From assembly GCF_004912155.1 (NCBI RefSeq), contig NZ_STGX01000001.1:210661-274660 (forward strand): a stretch of DNA of 64,000 nucleotides, written 5' to 3'. Below are positions 26,717-35,238 of this stretch, one piece after another. Within the stretch, counting starts at the first letter, position 1; every line of letters begins with the position of its first letter. The DNA comes from Glycomyces paridis. GTDB lineage: Bacteria; Actinomycetota; Actinomycetes; Mycobacteriales; Micromonosporaceae. The position numbers and the translations under genes are program-made. Under the pieces are notes generated by a model. That model saw nothing but the letters and a program-made list of their open reading frames with translations, had not been told where the DNA came from and ran no database searches.

Positions 26717-27745
26717 ATGAGTGACATTGAGATGCTTCCGATCGATCCGCTCGACGCCGACCTCGTCAGCGCCTGGATCGCCATGCAGAACGCCGCCGTC
26801 GCGCACGACATGCCCGGTGACGAGACGGTCAGTCCCGCCCACCAGCGCCTGCGACTGCTCCTTCATCCCGCCTCGGTCGCGGTCGAGCGCTACGCGGCAC
26901 GCGTCGACGGCCTGGTCGTCGGCGGCTACGAGCTGGTGCTCTTCCTCAAGGACAACCAGCACCTCGCCAACCTCGAACTCCAGGTCCACCCCGAGCACCG
27001 GCGCCGCGGCGTCGGCTCCGCACTGCTCGCGCACGCCGAGGCCCGCGCCGCAGCGCACGGGAGGGACACGGTGCTCACGGGCGTCATCGACTCCGTCGAC
27101 GGCGCCGCCCCCGTGGACCACTCGGGCCAGGCCTTCGCCGCCGCGCGCGGCTACAAGAACGTCGACAACGAGATCCACCGGCGCAACGACCTCTTCGCGG
27201 TCGAGGACGACGACCTGGCGCGGCTGTATGTCGAGGCCTGGGAGAAGGCCGCCGGGTACGAGCTCGTCCAGTGGGTCAACCATGCGCCCGAGGACCTGGT
27301 GGAGGGCATCGCGGCCATGCGCGCGCGCATGTACACCGACCCGCCGATGGGCGAGGAACTCGACATCCGGCCGGCCGTGTACGACGCCGAGCGCGTCCGC
27401 GACGAGGAGCGCGTGCGCGCCGACCGGGGCGAACTCCAGCTCGCCGCCGCCGTCCGCCACGTCGAGTCCGGCGAGATCGCCGGGCTCACCGACCTGCTCG
27501 TCTGGCCCGGCCAGGAGGACCACGCCGGACAGAACGACACCATCGTGGACCCGGCCCACCGCGGCCACCGCCTCGGCACGATCCTCAAGATCGCCAACCA
27601 GCGCCTCCTGCGCTCCTACCGGCCGAGGCTCCGGTACGTGCACACCTGGAACGCCGAGGTCAACTCCCACATGATCGCGATCAACGAGGCCGTCGGCTAC
27701 CGGCCCCTGTGCCGCGACATCGACGTCCAGAAGAAGCTCGCCTGA
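26717..27745 (+). CDS. Two-domain GNAT N-acetyltransferase
   Basis: A 342-residue cytoplasmic protein with two tandem GNAT folds. The N-terminal domain has the acetyl-CoA loop VHPEHRRRGVGSALLAHAE (about residues 92-110). The C-terminal domain has the degenerate equivalent DPAHRGHRLGTILKIANQR. The size and double-GNAT design resemble mycothiol synthase MshD, but this texture is that of a broader actinobacterial group of unknown acceptor. ATG 26717 aligns with the start of the paralogue at 27850. Expression may be controlled by the structured leader upstream. A hairpin terminator follows at 27774-27798. Confidence 0.87.
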   Translation: MSDIEMLPIDPLDADLVSAWIAMQNAAVAHDMPGDETVSPAHQRLRLLLHPASVAVERYAARVDGLVVGGYELVLFLKDNQHLANLELQVHPEHRRRGVGSALLAHAEARAAAHGRDTVLTGVIDSVDGAAPVDHSGQAFAAARGYKNVDNEIHRRNDLFAVEDDDLARLYVEAWEKAAGYELVQWVNHAPEDLVEGIAAMRARMYTDPPMGEELDIRPAVYDAERVRDEERVRADRGELQLAAAVRHVESGEIAGLTDLLVWPGQEDHAGQNDTIVDPAHRGHRLGTILKIANQRLLRSYRPRLRYVHTWNAEVNSHMIAINEAVGYRPLCRDIDVQKKLA

Positions 27746-27773
27746 CCCGCGATTCCCGCGTTGCAGCAGGAAC

Positions 27774-27798
27774 GGCCCGACCGCCCGGCGGTCGGGCC
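27774..27798 (+). terminator. Hairpin terminator after first GNAT gene
   Basis: Stem GGCCCGACCG (27774-27783) with CGGTCGGGCC (27789-27798) and a 5-nt loop, then ACCTCGTTT. It shares 16 bases of sequence with the terminator after the second GNAT gene. Confidence 0.8.
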
Positions 27799-27849
27799 AC
27801 CTCGTTTAATCGATTGCCATCCATGCGCGGGTTCGGGATCGTCGGAGTC

Positions 27850-28875
27850 ATGCACACCCCTCTCGAAATCCTCCCCGTCGACCCGGGCGACACCGACGCG
27901 TGGATCGCCATGCGCCACGCCGTCGAACGCCACGACGCCCCCGGTGAACCGTTGACCAACCCGGCCCTGACTCGGCTCGGCCTGCTCTCGAGGGGCGAGT
28001 ACCACCGCTTCGAACGCCTCCTCGCCCGCGTCGGCGACGAGATCGTGGGCGACCTCGGACTCGAACTGGCGCTTCAGGACAACCAGCACCTCGTCGAGGT
28101 GCACCTGCGCGTCCACCCCGAACACCGCCGCCGCGGCGTCGGCACCGCGCTGCTCGCGCACGCCGAGCGCCGCGCCGCCGAACTGGGCCGCGACACGCTC
28201 GTCGGCTACACCTCCGACCACGTCGAAGGCGGCGCCGACTTCGACCGGTCCGGCCCCCCGTTCGCCCTCGCCCGCGGCTACGAGGTAGTCGACCAGGACC
28301 TCCACAACCGGTGCGACCTCGACGCCGTCGGCGAGGAGGTCCTGACGCGCCGGTTCGAGGAGGCCTGGACGCACGCGGCCGGATACGAACTCGTGCAGAG
28401 CACGGCGTCCGCCGTCGCCGACGACCTGGTGGAGGGCATCGCGTACCTGTGCGAGCGGATGTACACCGACATGCCGCTGGGCGAGGCGCTCGATCTCCGG
28501 CCCGCCGACGTCGACGCCGCGCGCATCCGCGAGTACGAGCGCTCGCGGGCGGCGAGCGGCCAGTCCCAGGTCATCAGCGCCGTGCGGCACGTCGCGACCG
28601 GCGTCGTGGTCGGCTACACGTTCATCCGCGTCGATCCCGGCGAGGAGCGCCACGCCTGGCAGGACGACACGATCGTCCTGCCCGAGCACCGGGGCCACCG
28701 GCTGGGCCTGATCCTCAAGATCGCCAACCAGCGGCAGCTGCGGCGCTTCCGCCCGCAGATGCGGTACGTCCACACCTGGAACGCCGAGGCCAACGGCCCG
28801 ATGGTCGACATCAACACCGCAATCGGGTACTGGCCCTTGAACCGGGTCCTGGTGGTGCAGAAGAAGCTCGCCTGA
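27850..28875 (+). CDS. Two-domain GNAT N-acetyltransferase, paralogue of the preceding gene
   Basis: A 341-residue protein colinear with the previous gene over its whole length. The first-domain CoA loop is VHPEHRRRGVGTALLAHAE and the second-domain loop is LPEHRGHRLGLILKIANQR; both end VQKKLA. The start at ATG 27850 aligns with the paralogue; an in-frame ATG at 27823 adds nine unsupported residues. The two genes clearly arose by tandem duplication that included the terminator. Sequence divergence suggests the two acceptor substrates differ. Acceptor unknown. Confidence 0.87.
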   Translation: MHTPLEILPVDPGDTDAWIAMRHAVERHDAPGEPLTNPALTRLGLLSRGEYHRFERLLARVGDEIVGDLGLELALQDNQHLVEVHLRVHPEHRRRGVGTALLAHAERRAAELGRDTLVGYTSDHVEGGADFDRSGPPFALARGYEVVDQDLHNRCDLDAVGEEVLTRRFEEAWTHAAGYELVQSTASAVADDLVEGIAYLCERMYTDMPLGEALDLRPADVDAARIREYERSRAASGQSQVISAVRHVATGVVVGYTFIRVDPGEERHAWQDDTIVLPEHRGHRLGLILKIANQRQLRRFRPQMRYVHTWNAEANGPMVDINTAIGYWPLNRVLVVQKKLA

Positions 28876-28888
28876 CGACCGCACGGGA

Positions 28889-28917
28889 ACGGCCCGACCG
28901 CAGAGCGGTCGGGCCGT
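28889..28917. terminator. Bidirectional hairpin between second GNAT gene and manA
   Basis: Perfect 13-bp stem ACGGCCCGACCGC (28889-28901) and GCGGTCGGGCCGT (28905-28917) with a 3-nt loop, between convergent genes. Confidence 0.85.
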
Positions 28918-28932
28918 CGGTGCTTTCGGCGT

Positions 28933-30099
28933 TCAGGCGCTGGCGATGAAGAGTTCGCCTTCGCCCCAGGCGGTGAGGGCGCCGGAGGTGCCGGTGGAGA
29001 AGGCGGCGCGGCCGGGGGAGAAGGCGGTCTCGCCCTCGTCGTCGGCCACGGTGACCGAGCCGCCGGTGCTCAGGCAGATGCGGGGGCCGTCGATCGCGAG
29101 GGTCTGCGGCGCGCCGGTGAGTTCGACCCGCCGGAGGGCGAAGTCGTCGATGGGGACCGGCCAGGACCGGACCGGACCGCTGTCCTCGACGGCCGCGCGC
29201 GGCTCGTCGATCGCCTCGAAGTCGAGGACGCGCAGCAGTTCGGGCACGTCGACGCGCTTGTTGGTGAGGCCGCCGCGCAGCACGTTGTCGCTGGCGGCCA
29301 TGATCTCCACGCCGAAGCCCTTGAGGTAGGCGTGCAGGTTCCCGGCGGGCATGTAGACGCCTTCGCCGGGCTGGAGCGTGATGTGGTTGAGCAGCAGGCT
29401 GACCAGGACGCCGGGGTCGTCGGGGTAGTCGCGCGCGAGGGTCACGAGGTCGGCGGCGTCGCCCGCGGCGAGGCCCGAGGGGCCGTCGAGTTCCGAGGCG
29501 GCCTTGGCGGCGGCGTCGATGACGGCGCGACACTCGTCGCGGTCGAGGCCGAGGAGGTCGGTCACGGCCCTGCGCAGTCCGGCGGCGGGGTCGCGGAGGG
29601 TCCGCACGAGGCCTTCGAGTTCGGGCACGGCGAGCGCCTCGATGCCCTCGGCGGCGGCGAGCGGGTCGCGGAAGCCGCACAAGGCCCGGAACTCGGTGAG
29701 CGCGACGAGCAGTTCGGGCTTGTGGTTGTCGTCCACGTAGTTGCGGTAGGCCGAGTCGATGCCGATGCGCAGTTCCCGCTGGTGGCCGGACTGGGCCTGG
29801 CGCAGGTTCGGGTGCGCCTGGAGCGAGAGCGGCTTGCCGGCGGCGAGGAGCTTGAGCAGGAACGGCAGGCGCGGGCCGAAGCGCTCGTACACGCGCCGCC
29901 CGAGCATGTCGGCGGGCGCCGAGGCGATCGCGTCGTCCAGGGGCCGCCCGTCGTGGAGCGTCGAGGGGGCGCTGTGGTGGGCGCCGAGCCATTCCTCGGC
30001 CTCGGGCAGGTCCGCGGGGGTCTCCCTGCCCTGAAGCCCTGCGATGTCGGTCTGCGATCCCCACGCGTAGTTGCGGATGACGCCGTAGAGCCCCTGCAC
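28933..30099 (-). CDS. manA: Mannose-6-phosphate isomerase, class I
   Basis: A 388-residue zinc enzyme that interconverts fructose-6-phosphate and mannose-6-phosphate, the entry to GDP-mannose. Metal-site segments are LSLQAHPN (Gln and His), KPELLVAL (Glu) and the later His in MPAGNLHAYLKG. The N terminus GVIRNYAWGS is the class I signature. GTG 30099 has GAGGAG 6 nt upstream. It is the last gene of the DUF3499 / manB / Trm112 / SIS / manA series on the minus strand, after a 176-nt gap. Confidence 0.95.
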   Translation of the reverse strand: MQGLYGVIRNYAWGSQTDIAGLQGRETPADLPEAEEWLGAHHSAPSTLHDGRPLDDAIASAPADMLGRRVYERFGPRLPFLLKLLAAGKPLSLQAHPNLRQAQSGHQRELRIGIDSAYRNYVDDNHKPELLVALTEFRALCGFRDPLAAAEGIEALAVPELEGLVRTLRDPAAGLRRAVTDLLGLDRDECRAVIDAAAKAASELDGPSGLAAGDAADLVTLARDYPDDPGVLVSLLLNHITLQPGEGVYMPAGNLHAYLKGFGVEIMAASDNVLRGGLTNKRVDVPELLRVLDFEAIDEPRAAVEDSGPVRSWPVPIDDFALRRVELTGAPQTLAIDGPRICLSTGGSVTVADDEGETAFSPGRAAFSTGTSGALTAWGEGELFIASA

Positions 30100-30275
30100 C
30101 GCCGCTCCTCACTGTTCCTGTCGAAGGATTCAACTCTAACGGTTGGGCCCGCGCGTCCCGCTACCCCGGCCCGCCTCGCGCGCACGGGCGTCCAGACGGC
30201 TCCGGCCGGGCCGCCGCCGCGGCCCGGCCGGTCACCGGGTGTCGGTTCGCGGCGCGCAAGAGGCGCCGCGGGGCG

Positions 30276-31469
30276 CTATTCGGCGCCGAGTGTGAGGTCT
30301 TTCATCTCCGAGACGGCGGGGACGCGCATCGGGTCGAGCCCGTGGGCGAGCGCGAGGTACACGGAGGCGAAGTCGGGGACGGCGATGAGCGAGGCGAGCC
30401 GTTCGAGGGCGCAGCCGCCCTCGGCGGGCAGGACGTCGCAGCGGACGCCGCGGCGCAGCGCGAGGTCGGCGACCGCGTCGGCCCGGCGGGTGTCGGGCTT
30501 GGGCGTGGAGTCGTCGCCGTCGAGGCCGTCGTCGCGCATGAGCACGATCCGCAGGCGCGTCAGCTCGTCGGCCTCGGGGTCGGCGAAGATGTCCTTCTGG
30601 CCTTCGGCGAGCGAGCCGAAGACGCCGTCGAGGAGGCCGACGCGGCCGCGCCCGACCTCGCCGAGTTCGCCGGAGACGACCGGGTAGCGGGAGTTCGCGG
30701 CGAGCATGTCGCCGAAGCGGCGCGCGGCGACGCCCGCGAGCGGGCTGGAGCCCCACACGACCGGGATGGACCCGGCGAGGTTCATCGCGAGCGACTTGGC
30801 GGGGTTGACGTAGGCGTCGGCGTCCGGGCGGCACCGCTCGGCGTCCTCGTCGAGGCGGCGGGCGGTCTCGGCGATGTCGGCCTCCACGAGGCTGACGAGG
30901 CCGAGTTCCCTGGCGGCCATGAGGACCGGGACGGTGAGCGCCCACAGGCTCAGGCGCGCGGGGGCGCGGCGGGGCACGGCCACGAAGGAGGCGCGTGCGC
31001 GTTCGGCGAGGGCCTGGAGCTCGGAGTCGGGGGCGCCGATGGCGACCAGGCGCGCGCCGCGGCGGGCGGCGGCCTCGGCGGCGGCGAGCGCCTCGGGGCT
31101 GCGGCCGGAGGCCGAGACGGCGATGACGACGTCGGCGGCGCCGACCCAGCCGGGGACGCCGGCGGAGCGGTGGCCGAGGATCGGCACGGGGCAGCGGGGG
31201 CCCGCGACCGTGGCGAGGATGTCGCCGGTGCGGGCGGCGGTGCCGACGCCCGCGACGACGACCGCGCGGGGGCGGCCCTCCTCGGCGAGCGCGCCCAGGC
31301 CGGCGTCGGCGGCGATCGAGGCGGACTCGCGCAGCTGCGGCCCGGCCGAGGCGAGCGCCCAGAGGGCGCCGCCGGGCCTGACCGCGTCGCTCAGGTCGCC
31401 TTCGATGCGGTGCTCGTCGGGCAGCCGGTCGCCGCTGATGCCGGCGACCCCGTCGTCCTCAAGACCCAT
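30276..31469 (-). CDS. SIS-domain phosphosugar isomerase (bifunctional Pgi/Pmi-like)
   Basis: A 397-residue protein with two SIS-type alpha-beta lobes. The first has the sugar-phosphate loop AVSASGRSPEAL (about residues 120-131). The second contains PVVWGSSPLAGVAARRFGDML. The C-terminal region holds the conserved His before LDPMRVPAV. The family includes bifunctional glucose/mannose phosphate isomerases, and the gene sits between manB and manA as in mycobacteria. ATG 31469 has AAGGAGGA 8 nt upstream, preferred over 31508. Activity as an isomerase rather than a binding protein is not proven by sequence. Confidence 0.88.
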   Translation of the reverse strand: MGLEDDGVAGISGDRLPDEHRIEGDLSDAVRPGGALWALASAGPQLRESASIAADAGLGALAEEGRPRAVVVAGVGTAARTGDILATVAGPRCPVPILGHRSAGVPGWVGAADVVIAVSASGRSPEALAAAEAAARRGARLVAIGAPDSELQALAERARASFVAVPRRAPARLSLWALTVPVLMAARELGLVSLVEADIAETARRLDEDAERCRPDADAYVNPAKSLAMNLAGSIPVVWGSSPLAGVAARRFGDMLAANSRYPVVSGELGEVGRGRVGLLDGVFGSLAEGQKDIFADPEADELTRLRIVLMRDDGLDGDDSTPKPDTRRADAVADLALRRGVRCDVLPAEGGCALERLASLIAVPDFASVYLALAHGLDPMRVPAVSEMKDLTLGAE

Positions 31470-31592
31470 GCTGTGTTCCTCCTTGGCCTGTGGCCCTTCG
31501 GTCCGCACTCGGTGCGTCCCTTGGCGGTTCGCTTCGGTTGCCGGGGAGCGGGGCGGTCGGCGGGCCTCCTGGGCCGCGGCGTCCGCGCCCGG

Positions 31593-31775
31593 TCAGTCGA
31601 GGGGTGCCGCGCCGTCGAGGAGCATCACGGGGATGCCGTCCTCGACGCGGAAGACCTTCGCGCACTCGGAGCAGACGAGCGCGGCGGCCTCCCGGTCGTA
31701 CGCGAGCGGGGCGTGGTGCGGCTCGGGGCAGCGCAGCAGTTCGAGGAGCACGGGCTTGGGCGCGGTGGCGGGCAT
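31593..31775 (-). CDS. Trm112-like small zinc-ribbon-type protein
   Basis: A 60-residue protein: LLELLRCPEPHHAPLAYD, then LVCSECAKVFRVEDGIPVML. It matches the Trm112 / UPF0434 family in size and order. The first metal knuckle is CPxPH rather than CPxC, so one zinc ligand may be His or lost; the second CSEC is intact. It starts 3 nt after the manB stop and lies in the manB-SIS-manA operon. The family activates methyltransferases in eukaryotes; in bacteria its role is unclear. Confidence 0.85.
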   Translation of the reverse strand: MPATAPKPVLLELLRCPEPHHAPLAYDREAAALVCSECAKVFRVEDGIPVMLLDGAAPLD

Positions 31776-31778
31776 GGG

Positions 31779-33158
31779 CTAGTTCCTTACGGTGCGGAGG
31801 ATGTCGTCGCGCAGCCGTTCCATCGAGGACCGGTCGGGGCCTTCGACGTTGAGACGCAGCAGCGGTTCGGTGTTGGAGGGGCGCAGGTTCGCCCAGGAGC
31901 CGTCTTCGAGCGAGACGGTGAGGCCGTCGAGTCGGTCGGTCGAGACCCCTTCCCTCGCACTGTACTGCGCGGCGACCTCTTCGATCTTCGCGTGCGGGTC
32001 GGCGACCTTGGAGTTGATCTCGCCGGAGGGCGTGTAGCGCACGAACGCCGCGGCGAGCTCCTTGGCGTCGCGGTCGCCTTCGCCGACGGCCGAGAGGACG
32101 TGCATCGCCGCGAGCATGCCGGTGTCGGCGAACCAGAAGTCCTTGAAGTAGTAGTGCGCGGAGTGCTCGCCGCCGAACACCGCGTCCTCCGCGGCCATGT
32201 CGGCCTTGATGTAGGAGTGGCCGACGCGGGTGCGCAGGGGGCGGCCGCCGTGCTCGGCGACGATCTCGGGGACGGCCTTCGAGGTGATCAGATTGTGGCA
32301 GATCGCCGCCCCGGGGTGTTTGGCGAGCTCGCGAGTGGCGATGAGCGCGGTGATCGCGGACGGCGTGATCGGCTCGCCGTCGGCGTCCACGACGAAGCAG
32401 CGGTCGGCGTCGCCGTCGAAGGCCAGGCCGAGGTCGGCGCCGACCTCCTTGACGCGGGCCTGGAGGTCCACGATGTTCGCCGGTTCGAGCGGGTTCGCCT
32501 CGTGGTTGGGGAAGGAGCCGTCGAGCTCGAAGTACATCGGGACGATGTCGAGCGGGAGACCCGGAAGGATTTCGTCGCCGAGGACGGCGGGGACGGTGTG
32601 GCCGCCCATGCCGTTGCCCGCGTCGACGACGATCTTGAGCGGGCGGATCTCGGAGAGGTCGACGAGGTCGCGCATGTGCCCGGCGTAGGCGGCGAGGAAG
32701 TCCTCGCTCGTGACGGTGCCGGGGGTCTCGGCCTCGGGAGCGGGTTCGCCGTCGAGGATCGCCTGGGCCTTGTCGCGGATGTCGGCGAGGCCGGTGTCGA
32801 GGCCGATGGGACGCGCGCCGGGGAGGCACAGCTTCAGGCCGTTGTACTCGGCGGGGTTGTGGCTGGCGGTCAGCATCGCGCCGGCGACGTCGCGCTTGCC
32901 GGCGATGAAGTACAGCATGTCGGTGGAGCAGAGCCCGGCCGCGATGACGTCGGCGCCCGCGCGGGTCGCGCCGCGCGCGAAGGCCTCGGCGAAGCCGGGG
33001 CCCGAGTCGCGCATGTCGTGGCCCACGGCCCAGGTCCGCTCGCCGGTGACGGCGACCGCGGCGGCGCCTATGGCCTCCACGACCTCGGGGGTGAGCTGCG
33101 AACCGACGAGTCCGCGCACGTCGTAGGCCTTCACGAAATCGCTGAGTCTGGAAGCCAC
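31779..33158 (-). CDS. manB: Phosphomannomutase / phosphoglucomutase
   Basis: A 459-residue enzyme of the alpha-D-phosphohexomutase family, converting mannose-6-phosphate to mannose-1-phosphate. The active-site serine loop is TASHNPAEYNG, the metal loop is AFDGDADRCFVVD, the sugar-binding loop is GGEHSAHYYF and the phosphate-binding loop is RPSNTEPLLRL, all intact. GTG 33158 is the only plausible start (MASRLSDFVKAYDVRG, the family N terminus). It feeds mannose-1-phosphate to ManC at 35766-36848. Confidence 0.96.
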   Translation of the reverse strand: MASRLSDFVKAYDVRGLVGSQLTPEVVEAIGAAAVAVTGERTWAVGHDMRDSGPGFAEAFARGATRAGADVIAAGLCSTDMLYFIAGKRDVAGAMLTASHNPAEYNGLKLCLPGARPIGLDTGLADIRDKAQAILDGEPAPEAETPGTVTSEDFLAAYAGHMRDLVDLSEIRPLKIVVDAGNGMGGHTVPAVLGDEILPGLPLDIVPMYFELDGSFPNHEANPLEPANIVDLQARVKEVGADLGLAFDGDADRCFVVDADGEPITPSAITALIATRELAKHPGAAICHNLITSKAVPEIVAEHGGRPLRTRVGHSYIKADMAAEDAVFGGEHSAHYYFKDFWFADTGMLAAMHVLSAVGEGDRDAKELAAAFVRYTPSGEINSKVADPHAKIEEVAAQYSAREGVSTDRLDGLTVSLEDGSWANLRPSNTEPLLRLNVEGPDRSSMERLRDDILRTVRN

Positions 33159-33238
33159 TCAGATGCCGCCTTTCCGGTGTTGCGGGTCCGGTCGGGGAGC
33201 GTCTGGCAGCACCGCTAGAGGCCGCCCCAGTGACGAGA

Positions 33239-33706
33239 CTAGCGCTGCGGGTCCTCGTCCCCGGACACCACCCGGAGGTGACGCCGGGCACCGAACTGCG
33301 GGCCCGCGGGCCGGTGCCCTTGGTGCGGAGCCGGTTCGGCCTCGGCGAGCCTGCGGCTCGCGCGCGCGGCGGCGTCCGCCGCGTCGTCGACGCCCAGGCC
33401 CGTCAGCGTGCCCTGGTTCGCGTCGGGGCGGTCGCCGACGGCGGCCTCCCTGACGGCGTTGGCAAGCGCGACCAGGTCGTCGTCGGTGGGCATGGGGACC
33501 GCGTAGTCGCCCTGGTGGCGGACCAGCTCCCAGCCGTGGGGCACGGTCAGCCGCCTGGCGTGCGCGTCGCACAGGTCGTAGCTGTGGGGCTCCCGCGCCG
33601 TCGAGAGCGGGCCGACCACAGCGGTCGAATCCGAGTAGATATATGTCAAAGTGGCCACCGCAGGCTGGCGGCAGCCGTTCCGGGAGCAACGCCGATCCGA
33701 CCTCAC
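33239..33706 (-). CDS. DUF3499 conserved actinobacterial protein
   Basis: A 155-residue protein with an N-terminal metal-ribbon-like part, RCSRNGCRQPAVATLTYIY then YDLCDAHARRLTVPHGWE (three or four Cys/His ligands), and a polar C-terminal tail. Length and motifs match DUF3499, which lies beside manB and whiB2 in actinobacteria. GTG 33706 is preceded closely by a TAGTTT -10-like box on the minus strand, so the message may be leaderless. Function unknown. Confidence 0.9.
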   Translation of the reverse strand: MRSDRRCSRNGCRQPAVATLTYIYSDSTAVVGPLSTAREPHSYDLCDAHARRLTVPHGWELVRHQGDYAVPMPTDDDLVALANAVREAAVGDRPDANQGTLTGLGVDDAADAAARASRRLAEAEPAPHQGHRPAGPQFGARRHLRVVSGDEDPQR

Positions 33707-33870
33707 CCCACGAAACTACCACTCGCGGAGGTGAAGTCAGCGGCGCTGAGCAGTGGTACGGGGCCGATTCGCGGCGCGGCGCCCGCGGGCGGGGAGCGGC
33801 GGGCCGATTCGGGGGGCACCGGGCGACCTCGCGGACCCGGATCGTCCGCCGTTGACGCTAAGGTGGCCCA

Positions 33871-34302
33871 ATGCGCAGAGATCGACACGGACGGGGCATG
33901 CGGGGCCCGCTCGCGCCCGGCGCGCTGCCGTTGCGGCGCACTCCCGTCGAGGATTTCGACGCGCTGGTGATGGAGGCGGTGGTCGCGATCGAGCGGCGGC
34001 TCGCCGAGGCGCTCGGCGCGCAGTTCACCGACCTGCGGCACATCGAGTTCGCCGTGGACGAGGTGCCGCCCGAGCCGCGCTCGTACGACGCGGACGTGGT
34101 CGAGGACCGCGGGGTCGCGCTCTCGAAGCTGTACCCCTCGCAGCCGGGCACGGTCGCGGCCTCGCCGCGGATCGTCCTGTACCGCAGGCCCATCGAGCTG
34201 CGCGGCGAGAGCCGCCCGGAGATCGAGGCGCTGGTGCGCCAGGTGCTGTCCGAGCAGCTCGCGTCCCTGCTCAACCTGCCCCCCGAGGACCTGGAGCCCT
34301 GA
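33871..34302 (+). CDS. Metallopeptidase-family protein (DUF1025-like) lacking the zinc motif
   Basis: A 143-residue protein whose order beside DUF3499 and whiB2 and whose segments FDALVMEAVVAIERRLAEAL and PRIVLYRRPIELRG match the short zincin-like actinobacterial family. The helix that normally carries HExxH reads QVLSEQLASLLNL, with no His, so proteolysis is unlikely. It may retain a structural or binding role. ATG 33871 follows GCTAAGGTGG. It is divergent from the DUF3499 gene and convergent with whiB2. Confidence 0.78.
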   Translation: MRRDRHGRGMRGPLAPGALPLRRTPVEDFDALVMEAVVAIERRLAEALGAQFTDLRHIEFAVDEVPPEPRSYDADVVEDRGVALSKLYPSQPGTVAASPRIVLYRRPIELRGESRPEIEALVRQVLSEQLASLLNLPPEDLEP

Positions 34303-34310
34303 CACGCGAA

Positions 34311-34336
34311 AGGGCGGGACTCCGCTGTCCCGCCCT
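34311..34336. terminator. Hairpin between the DUF1025-like gene and whiB2
   Basis: Perfect 10-bp stem AGGGCGGGAC (34311-34320) and GTCCCGCCCT (34327-34336), 6-nt loop, serving two convergent genes. Confidence 0.8.
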
Positions 34337-34378
34337 CTCCGCCGCGTGGGCGTTGTCGTTCGCTCGTAGGGATGTTCG

Positions 34379-34885
34379 CTAAGCGGCCACCGGGATGCGC
34401 TCCTGCGCGGCCGGTTCGGCGACCAGGTCGCCGATCGGGTCGCCCAGGCGGGCGCCGATCAGCTCGTCCATGAGGCCGACGGGGCCTCCGGGGCCCGAGC
34501 CGACCAGGACCGGCTCGGCGTGGCGCTGCTCGGCCGCGAAGACGACCTCGGTCGTCAGCGCGGGGTTGATCATCGGGCTCGGCAGGCACACCACCACGGG
34601 CAGCCGCTCGCTGCGCCGGCGTGCCGCCTCGCGGGCCTGGCGTTTGATCTTGCGGCGCTCCCGCTCCGAGAGTCCGCCCCAGATGCCGAACCGCTCGTCG
34701 TGGTCGAGCGCGTAATTCAGACAGTTCTCTTTGACCTCGCATCGCGCGCAGATGCGTTTCGCATCCCGCGTGGAGCCCCCTTTTTCGGGGAAGAACGCCT
34801 CCGGATCGGTCTGCGCGCACAGTGCGCGAGCCTGCCACTCCGGAACGTTACCCAACAGGTCGGCCAAGTAGTCACGGCCGTCCAT
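34379..34885 (-). CDS. whiB2: WhiB2-type iron-sulfur transcription factor with long C-terminal extension
   Basis: A 168-residue WhiB family regulator. The four Fe-S cysteines are in ALCAQTDPEAFFPEKGG, ICARCEVKENCLNYAL; then the GIWGGLSERERRKIKRQ turn and basic tail. These match WhiB2/WhiB, which controls septation and sporulation. Most WhiB2 proteins end soon after the basic tail; this one continues for ~80 residues (SERLPVVVCLPSP to the end), a segment of ordinary coding composition. ATG 34885 has GAGGAGG upstream. Binding partners such as WhiA or SigA regions are inferred from family only. Confidence 0.93.
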   Translation of the reverse strand: MDGRDYLADLLGNVPEWQARALCAQTDPEAFFPEKGGSTRDAKRICARCEVKENCLNYALDHDERFGIWGGLSERERRKIKRQAREAARRRSERLPVVVCLPSPMINPALTTEVVFAAEQRHAEPVLVGSGPGGPVGLMDELIGARLGDPIGDLVAEPAAQERIPVAA

Positions 34886-35238
34886 ATACGTCCGCCTCCT
34901 CGTTCGCGCACCGGTCGAACCGGTGCTCCCCCCTTGCAATCACTTGCACTGCATCGGTCTGCGCGGACCGGCGGGCGGACGCGTCCCCTCCCCTGAAACG
35001 CGTACGGCCCTGCCGCGGGCGTGCCGTTCGCCCGCTCGGTGATCAGTCCTGTGTCGCAACCCGGTGCCCGCGGGCGGCCTGTAGATGGGGCCGCGCCGCC
35101 TGACTCATCTCTATGGACGATGAGTCTTCATCGCTATTCGATAACGGTTCGATATCAGACGATAGCGCACAGTGATCTGGCTGACGGAAGGACCCCTCAG
35201 ACTCACGCTTGTGGGGGACTTGCCTTGACAGCGGCGAC
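34886..35238. promoter_or_regulatory. whiB2 upstream region
   Basis: A 353-nt gap with no convincing gene. Near whiB2 lies a perfect 8-bp inverted repeat GCACCGGT / ACCGGTGC (34908-34915, 34919-34926), which falls in the leader and could be an operator or hairpin. Further away, 35120-35175 is unusually AT-rich, with TTCGATA twice and a CGCTAT/ATAGCG pair (about 35132-35168), consistent with a promoter or developmental regulator site. A 73-codon plus-strand ORF at 35021-35242 has no support. Confidence 0.5.

Noticed and set aside
26463..26720. Plus-strand ORF reading through the structured leader and ending in the GNAT start
   Set aside because: Its ATG has GGAG directly abutting it with no spacing, codon bias is poor, and it would have to read through two stable hairpins including a terminator.
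35120..35175. tRNA or small RNA in the AT-rich island upstream of whiB2
   Set aside because: No cloverleaf or CCA end, only a weak inverted pair; described as a probable promoter region instead.
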